64,000 bases of DNA from Saprospiraceae bacterium. GTDB taxonomy: Bacteria; Bacteroidota; Bacteroidia; Chitinophagales; Saprospiraceae. Below are positions 26,970-35,661 of this stretch, one piece after another. The notes below the pieces were generated by a model. That model was given only the letters and a program-made list of their open reading frames with translations, was not told where the DNA came from and did no database searches. Every line of letters starts with the position of its first letter. The stretch's first letter is position 1. The stretch covers positions 1-64,000 of the forward strand of contig JAJTER010000005.1 in the NCBI GenBank assembly GCA_021299835.1, in the 5' to 3' direction. Both the position numbers and the translations under genes were made by a program.

Positions 26970-27134
26970 CATTATGAAAAAAACAAGGGAAGTTCAGGTT
27001 ATTTTTCCATGTCGCGTCCGCAACTTGCCTCGCCCCTAAGGGCGTATTATATTAACTTCCACCCCAGGCAGTGTATTTCTGCCCATTCCCTAACCAAGGT
27101 ATTAATACTATTTTTTAAAACTTAATCTCCTGAC
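26970..27134 (+). promoter_or_regulatory. Structured 5' leader of the arginine operon
   Basis: About 165 nt with several possible hairpins. GGAAGTT (26988-26994) can pair with AACTTCC (27054-27060) or, in part, with AACTT (27022-27026). CGCCC (27031-27035) pairs with GGGCG (27040-27044). GGCAG (27067-27071) pairs with CTGCC (27079-27083). There is no T-run after a stem, so control could act on translation or through another mechanism and not by classic termination. It is unusually G+C-rich for this DNA. Confidence 0.45.
26974..27039 (+). CDS. Candidate arginine-containing leader peptide, 21 residues
   Basis: The short frame starts with ATG just after the expected transcript start and ends with TAA inside the loop of the hairpin 27031-27044. 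Four of 21 residues are Arg; three CGC codons (13-15, 19-21 and 31-33 of the 27000s) fall in the last nine codons. It sits 96 bp before the first gene of the arginine operon, as attenuator leaders do. I cannot show that it is translated. Confidence 0.45.
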   Translation: MKKTREVQVIFPCRVRNLPRP

Positions 27135-27716
27135 ATGGATTTAAAGGTTTTAGTGTCTTCGGCAGATCATGTGCAATATGCAGAAAATGTTTGCCTCTTA
27201 ATAGCAGAATCAGCAAAAGCAAGAGGAACAGGTATCGCAGCTCGTAAACCAGAGTATATTCGCGCCAAAATGGAAGCGGGTAATGCAGTAGTTGCTTTTG
27301 ATGGCGACGTGCTGGTAGGTTTCTGTTACGTGGAAATTTGGAGTCATAATAGATATGTTGTTAATTCAGGCCTTGTCGTACATCCGGATTATAGAAAATC
27401 GGGACTTGCCAGAGAAATCAAACGTAAAGTTTTTAATCTTGCCAGAGATAAATTTCCCGAAGCTAAAGTCTTTGGTATCACCACGAGCCTGGCTGTAATG
27501 AAAATTAATACGGAATTGGGCTATAAACCCGTTACTTTTTCCGAACTAACTCAGGATGATGCGTTTTGGGCAGGTTGTAAAAGTTGTCCAAATTATGATA
27601 TTCTGGAAAGAAATGAGAGAAGAATGTGCTTGTGTACCGCTATGTTAGCGCCCTCAAAGGTGGAAGAAGAGCAGATGACGCTCAATTTAACACATCTAAT
27701 CGTCGAAAATAAATGA
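27135..27716 (+). CDS. GNAT-family acyltransferase of arginine synthesis (N-acylglutamate synthase-like)
   Basis: A 193-residue GNAT protein: the acetyl-CoA core strand 'VNSGLVVHPDYRKSGLAREIKRKV' (about residues 75-97), with the R/K-x-x-G-x-A loop. It is first in the eight-gene arginine operon and overlaps argG by 4 bp. The likely step is transfer of an acyl group to glutamate, the entry of the acetylated (or succinylated) pathway. A Cys-rich end ('CKSCPNYDILERN', 'MCLCTAM') is not part of the GNAT core; the Cys could bind metal or sense redox. Identity is by position and fold, not by known active-site residues. Confidence 0.8.
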   Translation: MDLKVLVSSADHVQYAENVCLLIAESAKARGTGIAARKPEYIRAKMEAGNAVVAFDGDVLVGFCYVEIWSHNRYVVNSGLVVHPDYRKSGLAREIKRKVFNLARDKFPEAKVFGITTSLAVMKINTELGYKPVTFSELTQDDAFWAGCKSCPNYDILERNERRMCLCTAMLAPSKVEEEQMTLNLTHLIVENK

Positions 27717-28921
27717 GTAAAAAAAAGGTCGTTTTAGCCTATAGTGGTGGTTTGGATACTTCTTTCTGTATTCCATGGCTAACAAGAGAAAATAATTGTG
27801 AGGTGCATGCCATTACAGTCAATACCGGCGGATTTACCGCCGATGACGCTGTTCGCTTAGAAGAGAGAGCTTTTCAGTTGGGGGCAGCTTCGTTTAAGAT
27901 AGTAGATGCTCAGCAGGATTTTTATTATCAATGTATTCGATATCTCGTTTTTGGAAATGTATTGAGAAATAATACTTATCCGCTGTCAGTAAGTGCTGAA
28001 AGAATGTTTCAAGCCATTGAAACAGCAAAATATGCCACTGAAATAAACGCTCAGGCGGTCGCTCATGGTTCAACAGGCGCCGGAAATGATCAGGTGCGCT
28101 TTGATATTGCCTTTCAAATTCTGGGTCATGATCTTGAAATCATTACGCCCATTAGGGATATGAAATTGGCAAGGCAAACCGAAATTGATAAATTAATTGC
28201 CTGGGGTTTTAATTGGAATTGGGAAAAGGCCAAATACTCCGTTAATAAAGGTCTCTGGGGTACCAGTGTCGGTGGGGTCGAAACACTAACCTCTCATAAG
28301 GGCTTACCCGAGGAGGCTTATCCCTCTCCGCTAACCGCTTCCAATCCTGTTACTGTCACCTTGCAATTTGCTAAAGGTGAATTGGTTGGCGTCGATGGTA
28401 AGGTTTTTGACGCTCCTCTCGAAGCTATTCATGCCCTGCAAATCATCGCAGAACCTTTTGCTATCGGAAGGGATATTCACGTCGGTGATACCATCATTGG
28501 TATAAAAGGTCGCGTTGGCTTTGAAGCAGCCGCTCCACTTATCATTTTGAAAAGTCATCACCTGCTGGAAAAACATACCCTCACTAAATGGCAGCAATAC
28601 TGGAAGGAACAATTGGCAAATTGGTACGGTATGCTCCTGCATGAAGGTCAGTTTTTAGATCCCGTTATGAGAAATATTGAACACTTCCTCGAAGATACAC
28701 AGTCCCATGTTTCCGGTACCGTAACCCTTACTCTTTACCCTTATCGCTTCGTGCTCGAAGGCATTCATTCCGATTTTGATCTGATGAACCCTGAATTTGG
28801 ACACTATGGTGAAATGAATAAAGGTTGGTCCGGCGAAGATGTAAAGGGCTTTACCAAAATTGCAGGTAATCAGTCAAGGATTTTTTTCGAGGTGCTCTCA
28901 AAACAACAAAAGCTTTCCTAA
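27713..28921 (+). CDS. argG: Argininosuccinate synthase
   Basis: Argininosuccinate synthase joins citrulline and aspartate using ATP. The protein has the ATP-binding 'VLAYSGGLDTS' P-loop at residues 6-16 and the family's 'HGSTGAGNDQVRFD' motif at about 118-131. It is 402 residues, normal for the enzyme. It overlaps the acyltransferase gene by 4 bp (ATGA), and argC follows after 3 bp. In this pathway citrulline should come from N-acylcitrulline after deacylation. Confidence 0.97.
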   Translation: MSKKKVVLAYSGGLDTSFCIPWLTRENNCEVHAITVNTGGFTADDAVRLEERAFQLGAASFKIVDAQQDFYYQCIRYLVFGNVLRNNTYPLSVSAERMFQAIETAKYATEINAQAVAHGSTGAGNDQVRFDIAFQILGHDLEIITPIRDMKLARQTEIDKLIAWGFNWNWEKAKYSVNKGLWGTSVGGVETLTSHKGLPEEAYPSPLTASNPVTVTLQFAKGELVGVDGKVFDAPLEAIHALQIIAEPFAIGRDIHVGDTIIGIKGRVGFEAAAPLIILKSHHLLEKHTLTKWQQYWKEQLANWYGMLLHEGQFLDPVMRNIEHFLEDTQSHVSGTVTLTLYPYRFVLEGIHSDFDLMNPEFGHYGEMNKGWSGEDVKGFTKIAGNQSRIFFEVLSKQQKLS

Positions 28922-28924
28922 ATT

Positions 28925-29881
28925 ATGATTAAAGTTGGTGTTATTGGTGCAGGCGGTTATACAGGTGGTGAGTTGTTGCGATTGCTCGCTTTTCATCCTA
29001 AAGTGGTCATTGCCTTTGCACAAAGTAATTCCCAGTCAGGTAAATCAGTAGCTTCCGTTCATGACGATCTCTTTCAACTGAAAGACCTGTATTTTTTATC
29101 CAATCCCCCGCTATTGGCCGACGTCATTTTCTTATGCATGGGGCATGGCAAATCGTCCATATTTATGAAGGAAAATGTGATTCCCAATGGCGTAAAATGT
29201 ATCGATTTGGGAAATGATTTCAGATTGGATTCCTCTTTTATTTACGGTTTACCAGAGCTGAATCATGAACATATTAGAACGGCTGAAAGAATCGCTAATC
29301 CCGGTTGTTTTGCCTCCGCTATTCAACTCGCTTTACTGCCTTTTGCTGAAAATCATCTCCTGAATAATTCCATACATATTCATGCCATTACTGGCTCTAC
29401 CGGTGCCGGTCAGGCGCTCAGTGATACCACCCATTTTAGTTGGCGTTCTTCAAATATTTCGGTTTATAAGGCCTTCGATCATCAACATATTCCAGAAATA
29501 GTAAGAAGCCTCAGGCAATTACAACCCGATTTTAATCAGGATCTGCATTTTATTCCCATGAGAGGTGATTTTACCAGAGGTATACTCGCTTCTATTTACT
29601 TCGAATCAGATGTATCGCAAGCAGATTTGAATGATCTGTTTTCCTCCTATTATAAAAACCAACCCTTCACAAAGGTTACTGATCTTAATCCTCACCTAAA
29701 AATGGTCGTTAACACCAATAATTGTGTGGTTCAGGTAAAAAAACAAGGTAAATGTGTTCATATTATCTCCGTTCTTGATAATTTACTCAAAGGTGCCTCA
29801 GGCCAGGCAGTGCAAAATATGAATCTTATGTTCGGTTATCCTGAAAATGAAGGCCTGAACCTTAAATCTACCGCCTTTTAA
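28925..29881 (+). CDS. argC: N-acyl-gamma-glutamyl-phosphate reductase
   Basis: ArgC reduces N-acylglutamyl phosphate to the semialdehyde with NADPH. The 318-residue protein has the nucleotide motif GAGGYTGGEL at about 8-17, the catalytic Cys in 'NPGCFASAIQ' at about residue 127 and the 'GSTGAG' loop. It follows argG by 3 bp and precedes argD by 18 bp. It is slightly shorter than many ArgC proteins, as is usual in Bacteroidota. Confidence 0.96.
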   Translation: MIKVGVIGAGGYTGGELLRLLAFHPKVVIAFAQSNSQSGKSVASVHDDLFQLKDLYFLSNPPLLADVIFLCMGHGKSSIFMKENVIPNGVKCIDLGNDFRLDSSFIYGLPELNHEHIRTAERIANPGCFASAIQLALLPFAENHLLNNSIHIHAITGSTGAGQALSDTTHFSWRSSNISVYKAFDHQHIPEIVRSLRQLQPDFNQDLHFIPMRGDFTRGILASIYFESDVSQADLNDLFSSYYKNQPFTKVTDLNPHLKMVVNTNNCVVQVKKQGKCVHIISVLDNLLKGASGQAVQNMNLMFGYPENEGLNLKSTAF

Positions 29882-29899
29882 ATCCTTTAATTTTTTGAT

Positions 29900-31057
29900 A
29901 TGAAATTATTCGATGTTTATCCTCTCTATGATATTTGCCCGGTAAAAGGTCTTGGATCTTATGTTTGGGATGAAAAAGGAACTAAATATCTCGATTTCTA
30001 TGGCGGTCATGCCGTCATTTCTATCGGTCATTCCCATCCGCATTATATCTCAAAAATTGCCGAACAACTCAATGCCATTGCTTTTTATTCGAATTCTATC
30101 CTAAATCCTTTGCAAAATGAGTTGGCTGAGCTCCTGGGCGATATAAGTGGATGCCACGATTATCATCTGTTTTTATGTAATTCTGGCGCCGAGGCGAATG
30201 AAAATGCTCTGAAAATGGCCTCTTTCGAAAATGGAAGAAAAAAAATCGTCGCTTTTAAAAAGGCTTTCCATGGCAGAACGTCTGCAGCTGTAAATGTAAC
30301 GGATAGTAAAGGTATTCAGGCACCTATAAACAGTACCTTTGAGGTGGTTTATCTGCCGTTAAATGATTTTGACGCGATCGACAATGCGTTTTTAGATAAT
30401 GATGTCGCCGCCGTTATCATCGAGGGCATTCAAGGGATTGGCGGAATTCATATTCCTGACGTCGCTTTCTTACAAAAAATATCAACGCTTTGTCAGGCTT
30501 CAAATACTATACTTATCCTCGATGAAATACAATCGGGTTATGGTAGAAGTGGTTCTTTCTTCGCTTTCCAAAAATCGGGTATTCAACCCGATATCATAAG
30601 TATGGCAAAAGGCATGGGAAATGGTTTTCCTATCGGAGGTATATTGTTACACCCCCGTTTTAAAGCAAAACATGGCCTTTTAGGCACTACCTTTGGTGGA
30701 AGCCACCTGGCTTGCGCCGCTGGGATTGCTGTTCTTGAAGTTATTCGCGATGAACAATTGATGGAAAATGCAGCCGTTTCTGGTCAGTTATTATTAAACG
30801 AATTGAAGAATAGTGCGCTACCCGGTGTTGTTGAGGTGCGTGGTGAGGGTCTCATGATTGGTATCGAATTCGATTATAATACCGCGGCGCTAAGGAAGAA
30901 ATTACTGATGGAAAATCATATTTTTACAGGATCTTCCTCTGACCCGAATACCATACGACTTCTGCCTTCTTTGTCGGTTGGCGAAAATGAAATAGATCAA
31001 TTATTAGACGGATTTAAATCTGTTTTGTATTCTGCCCCCCAATCTGTTCCCGTATGA
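29900..31057 (+). CDS. argD: Acylornithine aminotransferase
   Basis: A class III PLP aminotransferase (385 residues) that converts N-acylglutamate semialdehyde to N-acylornithine. It has 'NSGAEANENALKMA' (about residues 94-107), 'ILDEIQSGYGRSG' (about 207-219) and 'SMAKGMGNGFPIGG' (Lys about 236 binds PLP). It is placed in the arginine operon between argC and the transcarbamylase gene and overlaps the latter by 4 bp. Confidence 0.96.
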   Translation: MKLFDVYPLYDICPVKGLGSYVWDEKGTKYLDFYGGHAVISIGHSHPHYISKIAEQLNAIAFYSNSILNPLQNELAELLGDISGCHDYHLFLCNSGAEANENALKMASFENGRKKIVAFKKAFHGRTSAAVNVTDSKGIQAPINSTFEVVYLPLNDFDAIDNAFLDNDVAAVIIEGIQGIGGIHIPDVAFLQKISTLCQASNTILILDEIQSGYGRSGSFFAFQKSGIQPDIISMAKGMGNGFPIGGILLHPRFKAKHGLLGTTFGGSHLACAAGIAVLEVIRDEQLMENAAVSGQLLLNELKNSALPGVVEVRGEGLMIGIEFDYNTAALRKKLLMENHIFTGSSSDPNTIRLLPSLSVGENEIDQLLDGFKSVLYSAPQSVPV

Positions 31058-31995
31058 AGTCATTTATAGCCGCACCAGAGGTCAACGAAATTATTCGATT
31101 ATTGGCTTTGGCAAAAGATATCAAGGGATCACCTGAAAACTATAGACAATTCGGAGTCAATAAAACACTGGTCCTCCTTTTTTTTAATCCCAGTTTGAGA
31201 ACCCGCCTTAGTACAGAAAAAGCTGGCCTTAATCTTGGCATGCAGGTGATTAGCATGAATGCCGACAATGGATGGAAAATTGAGTTCGAGGAAGGTGCTA
31301 TTATGGACGGAAACAGTGCAGAACATGTAAAAGAAGCCGCTGCTGTCGTAAGTCAGTACGCATCTGTCATTGGCATTCGCAGTTTTCCTTCCCTGGTTCA
31401 ACGCGATAAAGATTATCAGGAGGAAGTGATTTCTGCCTTCGTAAAATATGCAACGGTTCCTGTAGTTAGTTTGGAATCAGCTACCCGTCATCCCCTTCAG
31501 TCGTTTGCCGATTTGCTAACGATAGAGGAATTTAAACAAAAAGACAGGCCTAAGGTAGTCCTTTCCTGGGCTCCCCATCCCCGCGCTTTGCCGCAGGCCG
31601 TTCCCAATTCTTTTGTGGAATGGATGAACCGCGCAAACGTAGATTTAGTCGTCACCCATCCTGAAGGGTATCATCTTTCACCCGATTTTATGGGCGATGC
31701 TTATGTTACGACTAACCAAAATGAGGCCTTCGATGGTGCCAATTTTATTTATGCAAAAAACTGGTCCTCATTTGAAAACTATGGCGCTATTCTGTCAAAA
31801 GATCCTTCTTGGACCATCACTGCCGAAAAAATGGCTCTCACTTCTAAGGCAAAATTTATGCACTGCCTTCCCGTTAGAAGAAATGTTATCGTCGCCGACG
31901 AAGTAATCGATGGTCCCGATTCCATCGTTATCGCTCAGGCAAATAATAGAACCTGGGCTGCACAAGCCGTTTTATACGATTTATTAAAAGGTTAA
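31054..31995 (+). CDS. argF': N-acylornithine transcarbamylase (ArgF'), probably N-succinyl type
   Basis: A 313-residue transcarbamylase with the carbamoyl-phosphate motif 'FFNPSLRTRLS' (about residues 43-53; R49, T50, R51). It has 'MDGNSAEHV' at 84-92, 'HCLPVRRN' at about 270 and a Bacteroidota-type sequence distinct from ornithine transcarbamylase. It makes N-acylcitrulline and not citrulline. Residue Ala89 falls where the acetylornithine enzyme has Glu and the succinylornithine enzyme of Bacteroides fragilis has Pro. Since small residues there favour the succinyl substrate in mutational work, the succinyl form is likely. It overlaps argD by 4 bp. Confidence 0.93.
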   Translation: MKSFIAAPEVNEIIRLLALAKDIKGSPENYRQFGVNKTLVLLFFNPSLRTRLSTEKAGLNLGMQVISMNADNGWKIEFEEGAIMDGNSAEHVKEAAAVVSQYASVIGIRSFPSLVQRDKDYQEEVISAFVKYATVPVVSLESATRHPLQSFADLLTIEEFKQKDRPKVVLSWAPHPRALPQAVPNSFVEWMNRANVDLVVTHPEGYHLSPDFMGDAYVTTNQNEAFDGANFIYAKNWSSFENYGAILSKDPSWTITAEKMALTSKAKFMHCLPVRRNVIVADEVIDGPDSIVIAQANNRTWAAQAVLYDLLKG

Positions 31996-32007
31996 ACCTC
32001 TTGCCCA

Positions 32008-32781
32008 ATGAAGGAAGTGCTCCATATTCTTAAAATAGGTGGTAATGTATTAAGCAATGACCTTGTCCTGGCCTCGGTTTTAAGCGCATTTTCAGAAAAA
32101 GAGGGAAGAAAAATAATCGTTCACGGAGGAGGCAAAAAAGCAACCGTTCTTGCTGAAAAATTGGGTATTCCCTCCGTTTTTGTTGACGGAAGACGAATTA
32201 CTGATACCGATTCCCTGGAAATTGCCGTGATGACTTATGCAGGATGGTATAATAAAAAAATAGTGGCACATTGTCATTCGATAGGTTTATCCGCGCTCGG
32301 ATTATCCGGGGCAGATGCCAATGCCATTCTTTCGGTAAAGCGACCCGTAAAAGAGGTAGATTTTGGTTGGGTAGGGGATCCGGTAATGGTAAATGTTCAA
32401 ACCTTGTCCCATTTCATGAATATTGATTTGATCCTGGTCTTTTGTGCCGTTACGCACGATGGTAAAGGGCAATTGCTAAATACCAACGCAGATACCATCG
32501 CTTCTACCCTGGCTACCGCTCTTTCCAATATCTATTCGGTAAACCTCACCTATTGTCTGGAATTACCTGGCGTCCTTAAAGATGTTTCTGACCCTAATAC
32601 CGTCATCTCCTCTCTTAATCGTTCCGCTTTCATCGAGGGACGGGAAAAGGGCTATTTTCATGCTGGAATGATTCCAAAATTGGAAAATGCCTTCAATGCC
32701 ATTGAAAATGGTGTGACAAAGGTCGTTATTTGTGGTCCTGATTCTTTTCTTACCAACGGCGGTACTCATATTTGTAAATAA
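32008..32781 (+). CDS. argB: N-acylglutamate kinase
   Basis: ArgB phosphorylates N-acylglutamate, the step before ArgC. The 257-residue protein has 'KIGGNVL' at about 9-15, the 'IIVHGGGKKA' glycine-rich loop at about 37-46 and 'LGLSGADAN' at about 96-104. The last codon overlaps the start of the argE-like gene by 1 bp (TAATG). It is shorter at its N-terminus than arginine-inhibited kinases with an added helix, so direct feedback by arginine at this step is less likely; that is inference. Confidence 0.95.
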   Translation: MKEVLHILKIGGNVLSNDLVLASVLSAFSEKEGRKIIVHGGGKKATVLAEKLGIPSVFVDGRRITDTDSLEIAVMTYAGWYNKKIVAHCHSIGLSALGLSGADANAILSVKRPVKEVDFGWVGDPVMVNVQTLSHFMNIDLILVFCAVTHDGKGQLLNTNADTIASTLATALSNIYSVNLTYCLELPGVLKDVSDPNTVISSLNRSAFIEGREKGYFHAGMIPKLENAFNAIENGVTKVVICGPDSFLTNGGTHICK

Positions 32782-33860
32782 TGAATAGCTCCAAGGCTGA
32801 TTTGCTTGAAAATGCAGTAAAATGGTTGTCGGAAATCATTCAAATTCCCTCCTTTTCAAAAGAGGAAGATCAGACCGCTCAATGGTTTTTTGATTGCCTT
32901 GAAAATCAGGGAGCTAAGCCATTTCGTTCAGGGAATAATGTTTGGGCTATTTCATCGGTTTGGGACCCAAATAAACCTACGCTCCTACTCAATTCTCATC
33001 ATGATACCGTTAAACCTGTGTCCGGCTGGACTTTTTCTCCCTTTGAAGCAACGAGGGTTGATGATAATATTTTTGGATTAGGTAGTAATGACGCGGGCGC
33101 TTCACTGATATGCCTGCTTTGCACTTTCCTGCAGTTGAGGACTTCAGAACAGTTAGAGGTTAATCTCGTTTTTGCAGCCACGGCGGAAGAAGAAATTTCA
33201 GGAAGTGGGGGCATCGCCTCTATTTTACCCCTGCTACCTCCCATCAACATGGCCATCGTGGGGGAACCCACTACTATGCAGTTGGCCGTGGCAGAAAAAG
33301 GCCTCATGGTGGTCGATGCAATGTCAAAAGGAATATCTGGACATGCAGCAAGAAATGAAGGGGTCAATGCCATCTATGAAGCGATGAAGGATATTGAATC
33401 TATTCGTTCTTTCGCTTTCCCTAAAATTTCTGCCTTCTTAGGGCCCGTTAAATTGTCCGTTACCCAAATAAATGCTGGTACCCAACATAATGTGGTGCCT
33501 GACCAATGTTCTTTTGTCATAGATATTCGAACGAACGAACTTTATACAAATGAGGAGGTATTTGAAATACTGAAACATCAAGTGAAAGCAGATTTGAAGG
33601 CACGTTCCTTCAGACTCAAATCTTCCGGCATTTCCTTAGATCATCCTTTGGTATTGTCTGGGCTGCATTTAAACTTGATTCCTTTTGGATCACCAACCCT
33701 TTCCGACCAGGCTTTGATGACTTTTCCGTCTTTAAAACTGGGCGTAGGTGATTCAGCCCGATCTCATACGGCCGATGAGTTTATTAAAATAAATGAAATA
33801 GAGAATGGCCTCTCTCTTTATCATGCCATCATTACCGGCATTCATATACCTAAAAACTGA
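32781..33860 (+). CDS. argE: M20 family acylcitrulline/acylornithine deacylase (ArgE/DapE-like)
   Basis: A 359-residue zinc-dependent M20 amidohydrolase. It carries 'LLNSHHDTVKP' (His and Asp metal ligands, about 71-81), 'GLGSNDAGASL' (about 98-108) and 'AATAEEEISGSGG' (about 132-144, catalytic Glu). In this cluster it should remove the acyl group from N-acylcitrulline to give citrulline for ArgG. Whether it prefers succinyl or acetyl is not visible. It overlaps argB by 1 bp, and argH follows after 3 bp. Confidence 0.93.
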   Translation: MNSSKADLLENAVKWLSEIIQIPSFSKEEDQTAQWFFDCLENQGAKPFRSGNNVWAISSVWDPNKPTLLLNSHHDTVKPVSGWTFSPFEATRVDDNIFGLGSNDAGASLICLLCTFLQLRTSEQLEVNLVFAATAEEEISGSGGIASILPLLPPINMAIVGEPTTMQLAVAEKGLMVVDAMSKGISGHAARNEGVNAIYEAMKDIESIRSFAFPKISAFLGPVKLSVTQINAGTQHNVVPDQCSFVIDIRTNELYTNEEVFEILKHQVKADLKARSFRLKSSGISLDHPLVLSGLHLNLIPFGSPTLSDQALMTFPSLKLGVGDSARSHTADEFIKINEIENGLSLYHAIITGIHIPKN

Positions 33861-33863
33861 AGG

Positions 33864-35201
33864 ATGAAACTTTGGGAAAAAGACTTCTTAGTTCAACCGC
33901 AAATTGATGCCTTTACCGTAGGAAAGGATAGAGAGATGGATCTGCTTTTGGCAAAATATGACGTTCTTGGCTCTTTAGCTCACATCCAGATGCTGGAATC
34001 TATTCAGCTGATTTCAAAAAATGAATTGGAGGTACTCTCCGCGTCATTGAAAAATATTTATCAGGACATTGAGAAGGGGCTCTTCAAAATGGATGACGAC
34101 GTAGAGGATGTCCATTCTCAAATTGAGTTGTTGCTCACTAAATCTTTGGGCGATATTGGAAAAAAAATACACAGTGGCAGATCAAGGAACGATCAGGTAC
34201 TGGTGGATTTAAGACTTTTCTTTCGCGCTGAATTACAAGAAATAGTGCGTCTGATGGAACTCATTTTTCATGGATTTCAAGAGCAAAGCGAACAACATAA
34301 GGATGTACTAATGCCTGGTTATACCCATTTTCAGGTAGCTATGGTATCTTCTTTTGGTCTTTGGTTTGGAGCTTATGCTGAATCGTTAACTGAAGATTTG
34401 TCTTTACTGGAAAGTGTTTTTAATATCGTCAACCATAATCCCCTTGGTTCTGCCGCAGGATATGGTTCTTCCTTTCCCCTGAACAGAAAAATGACAACGG
34501 AATTGCTGGGTTTTGAAGACCTTAGCTATAATGTGATTCATGCCCAGATGGGAAGAGGTAAATCGGAATTATTTATAGCCTTTGCATTGGCTTCTCTCGC
34601 CACTACCTTAGGTAAATTTTCAATGGATGTCGTGCTTTATTCAAGCCAAAATTATCATTTTCTTACCCTTCCAAAAGAATATACCACAGGCTCAAGTATT
34701 ATGCCGCACAAAAAAAATCCAGACGTATTTGAATTGTTAAGAGGTAAATGTAATCTTTTACAGGCATTGCCGGGGCAAGTTAGCCTGTTGATTAATAATC
34801 TTCCCGCTGGCTATCACCGGGATTTTCAATTATTAAAGGAGGTTATTTTTCCTGCTATTCATAACATGAAGGAATGCCTGGAAATGATTGCTTTTGTTTT
34901 GCCAAAGTTGAAAATTCACGATAATCTAATGGATGATCCTAAATATGCTTATCTATTTACAGTTGAAAAAGTTAATGAGCTCGTTTTAGAGGGGGTTCCA
35001 TTTAGAGATGCCTATAAACAGGTAGGTGAAATGGTGGAGAAAAATGAGTTTGTGCCAGGGAATAAAATTTCTCATGTTCATGAAGGTTCAATCGGACAAC
35101 TTTGTAATAAAGAGATTTTTCAGAAATGGAAGATGATTAAAGATAGATTTCCATTTGGAAAAATCGAAGAAAAGTGTAGCGTCCTTACACGTATTCGCTA
35201 A
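33864..35201 (+). CDS. argH: Argininosuccinate lyase
   Basis: ArgH splits argininosuccinate to arginine and fumarate. The 445-residue protein has the fumarase/aspartase-family signature 'GSSIMPHKKNPD' at about 276-287 and the early 'HSGRSRNDQV' motif at about 103-112. It is the last biosynthetic gene of the operon. An unrecognised gene follows after 18 bp and could be cotranscribed. Confidence 0.97.
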   Translation: MKLWEKDFLVQPQIDAFTVGKDREMDLLLAKYDVLGSLAHIQMLESIQLISKNELEVLSASLKNIYQDIEKGLFKMDDDVEDVHSQIELLLTKSLGDIGKKIHSGRSRNDQVLVDLRLFFRAELQEIVRLMELIFHGFQEQSEQHKDVLMPGYTHFQVAMVSSFGLWFGAYAESLTEDLSLLESVFNIVNHNPLGSAAGYGSSFPLNRKMTTELLGFEDLSYNVIHAQMGRGKSELFIAFALASLATTLGKFSMDVVLYSSQNYHFLTLPKEYTTGSSIMPHKKNPDVFELLRGKCNLLQALPGQVSLLINNLPAGYHRDFQLLKEVIFPAIHNMKECLEMIAFVLPKLKIHDNLMDDPKYAYLFTVEKVNELVLEGVPFRDAYKQVGEMVEKNEFVPGNKISHVHEGSIGQLCNKEIFQKWKMIKDRFPFGKIEEKCSVLTRIR

Positions 35202-35219
35202 TTTTTAAATCATATCATT

Positions 35220-35624
35220 ATGCAAAAATCGTGGACTGAAAAACTCAATGTGAAGAAGGAACCTAAAGTGGTGAAGCTTCAGGAAGCATTTTCTGATATT
35301 CCCGCCGATAGCCTGATGTTGGTCGCTACACCTAAATTGGTGGACGATTATATGAAACAAGTGCCTAAAGGAAATCTTGTGGATATGAAAACGCTGCGAA
35401 AAGATTTGGCATCCGATTTTCATGCCGATAATTCCTGTCCTTTAAGTACTGCAATCTTCGTTAGAGTAGCTGCTGAAGCTGCTTTCGAACAATATAAGTT
35501 GGGTAAAAACCTTTCGGAAATTACCCCTTTCTGGAGAGTTATCGCTCCTGGATCCAAAATGGCAGCAAGGTTAACCTTTGGGGAGGATTTTTTGAAAGAA
35601 CAAATAAAAGCTGAAATGGCTTAA
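35220..35624 (+). CDS. Conserved hypothetical protein downstream of argH
   Basis: I do not recognise a family. The 134 residues are mostly charged and soluble, with no signal or membrane segment. Visible landmarks are 'SDIPADSLMLVATPKLVDDY' (about 25-44), 'DFHADNSCPLSTAIFVR' (about 66-82, with one Cys) and 'TPFWRVIAPGSKMAARL' (about 102-118). It has normal composition for this window and follows argH by 18 bp. A role in the arginine pathway is only suggested by position. Confidence 0.65.
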   Translation: MQKSWTEKLNVKKEPKVVKLQEAFSDIPADSLMLVATPKLVDDYMKQVPKGNLVDMKTLRKDLASDFHADNSCPLSTAIFVRVAAEAAFEQYKLGKNLSEITPFWRVIAPGSKMAARLTFGEDFLKEQIKAEMA

Positions 35625-35661
35625 CTTTGATATTTTTCGGTTGGAATTTTAAAATAGCTGA

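Noticed and set aside
27001-27134. Classical terminator-type attenuator before the arg operon
   Set aside because: Hairpins are present, but none is followed by a T-run, so I report a leader and not a terminator.
31054-31995. Ordinary ornithine transcarbamylase (ArgF)
   Set aside because: The operon has an argE-like deacylase and the sequence around 'MDGNSAEHV' fits the acylornithine enzymes, not the standard enzyme.
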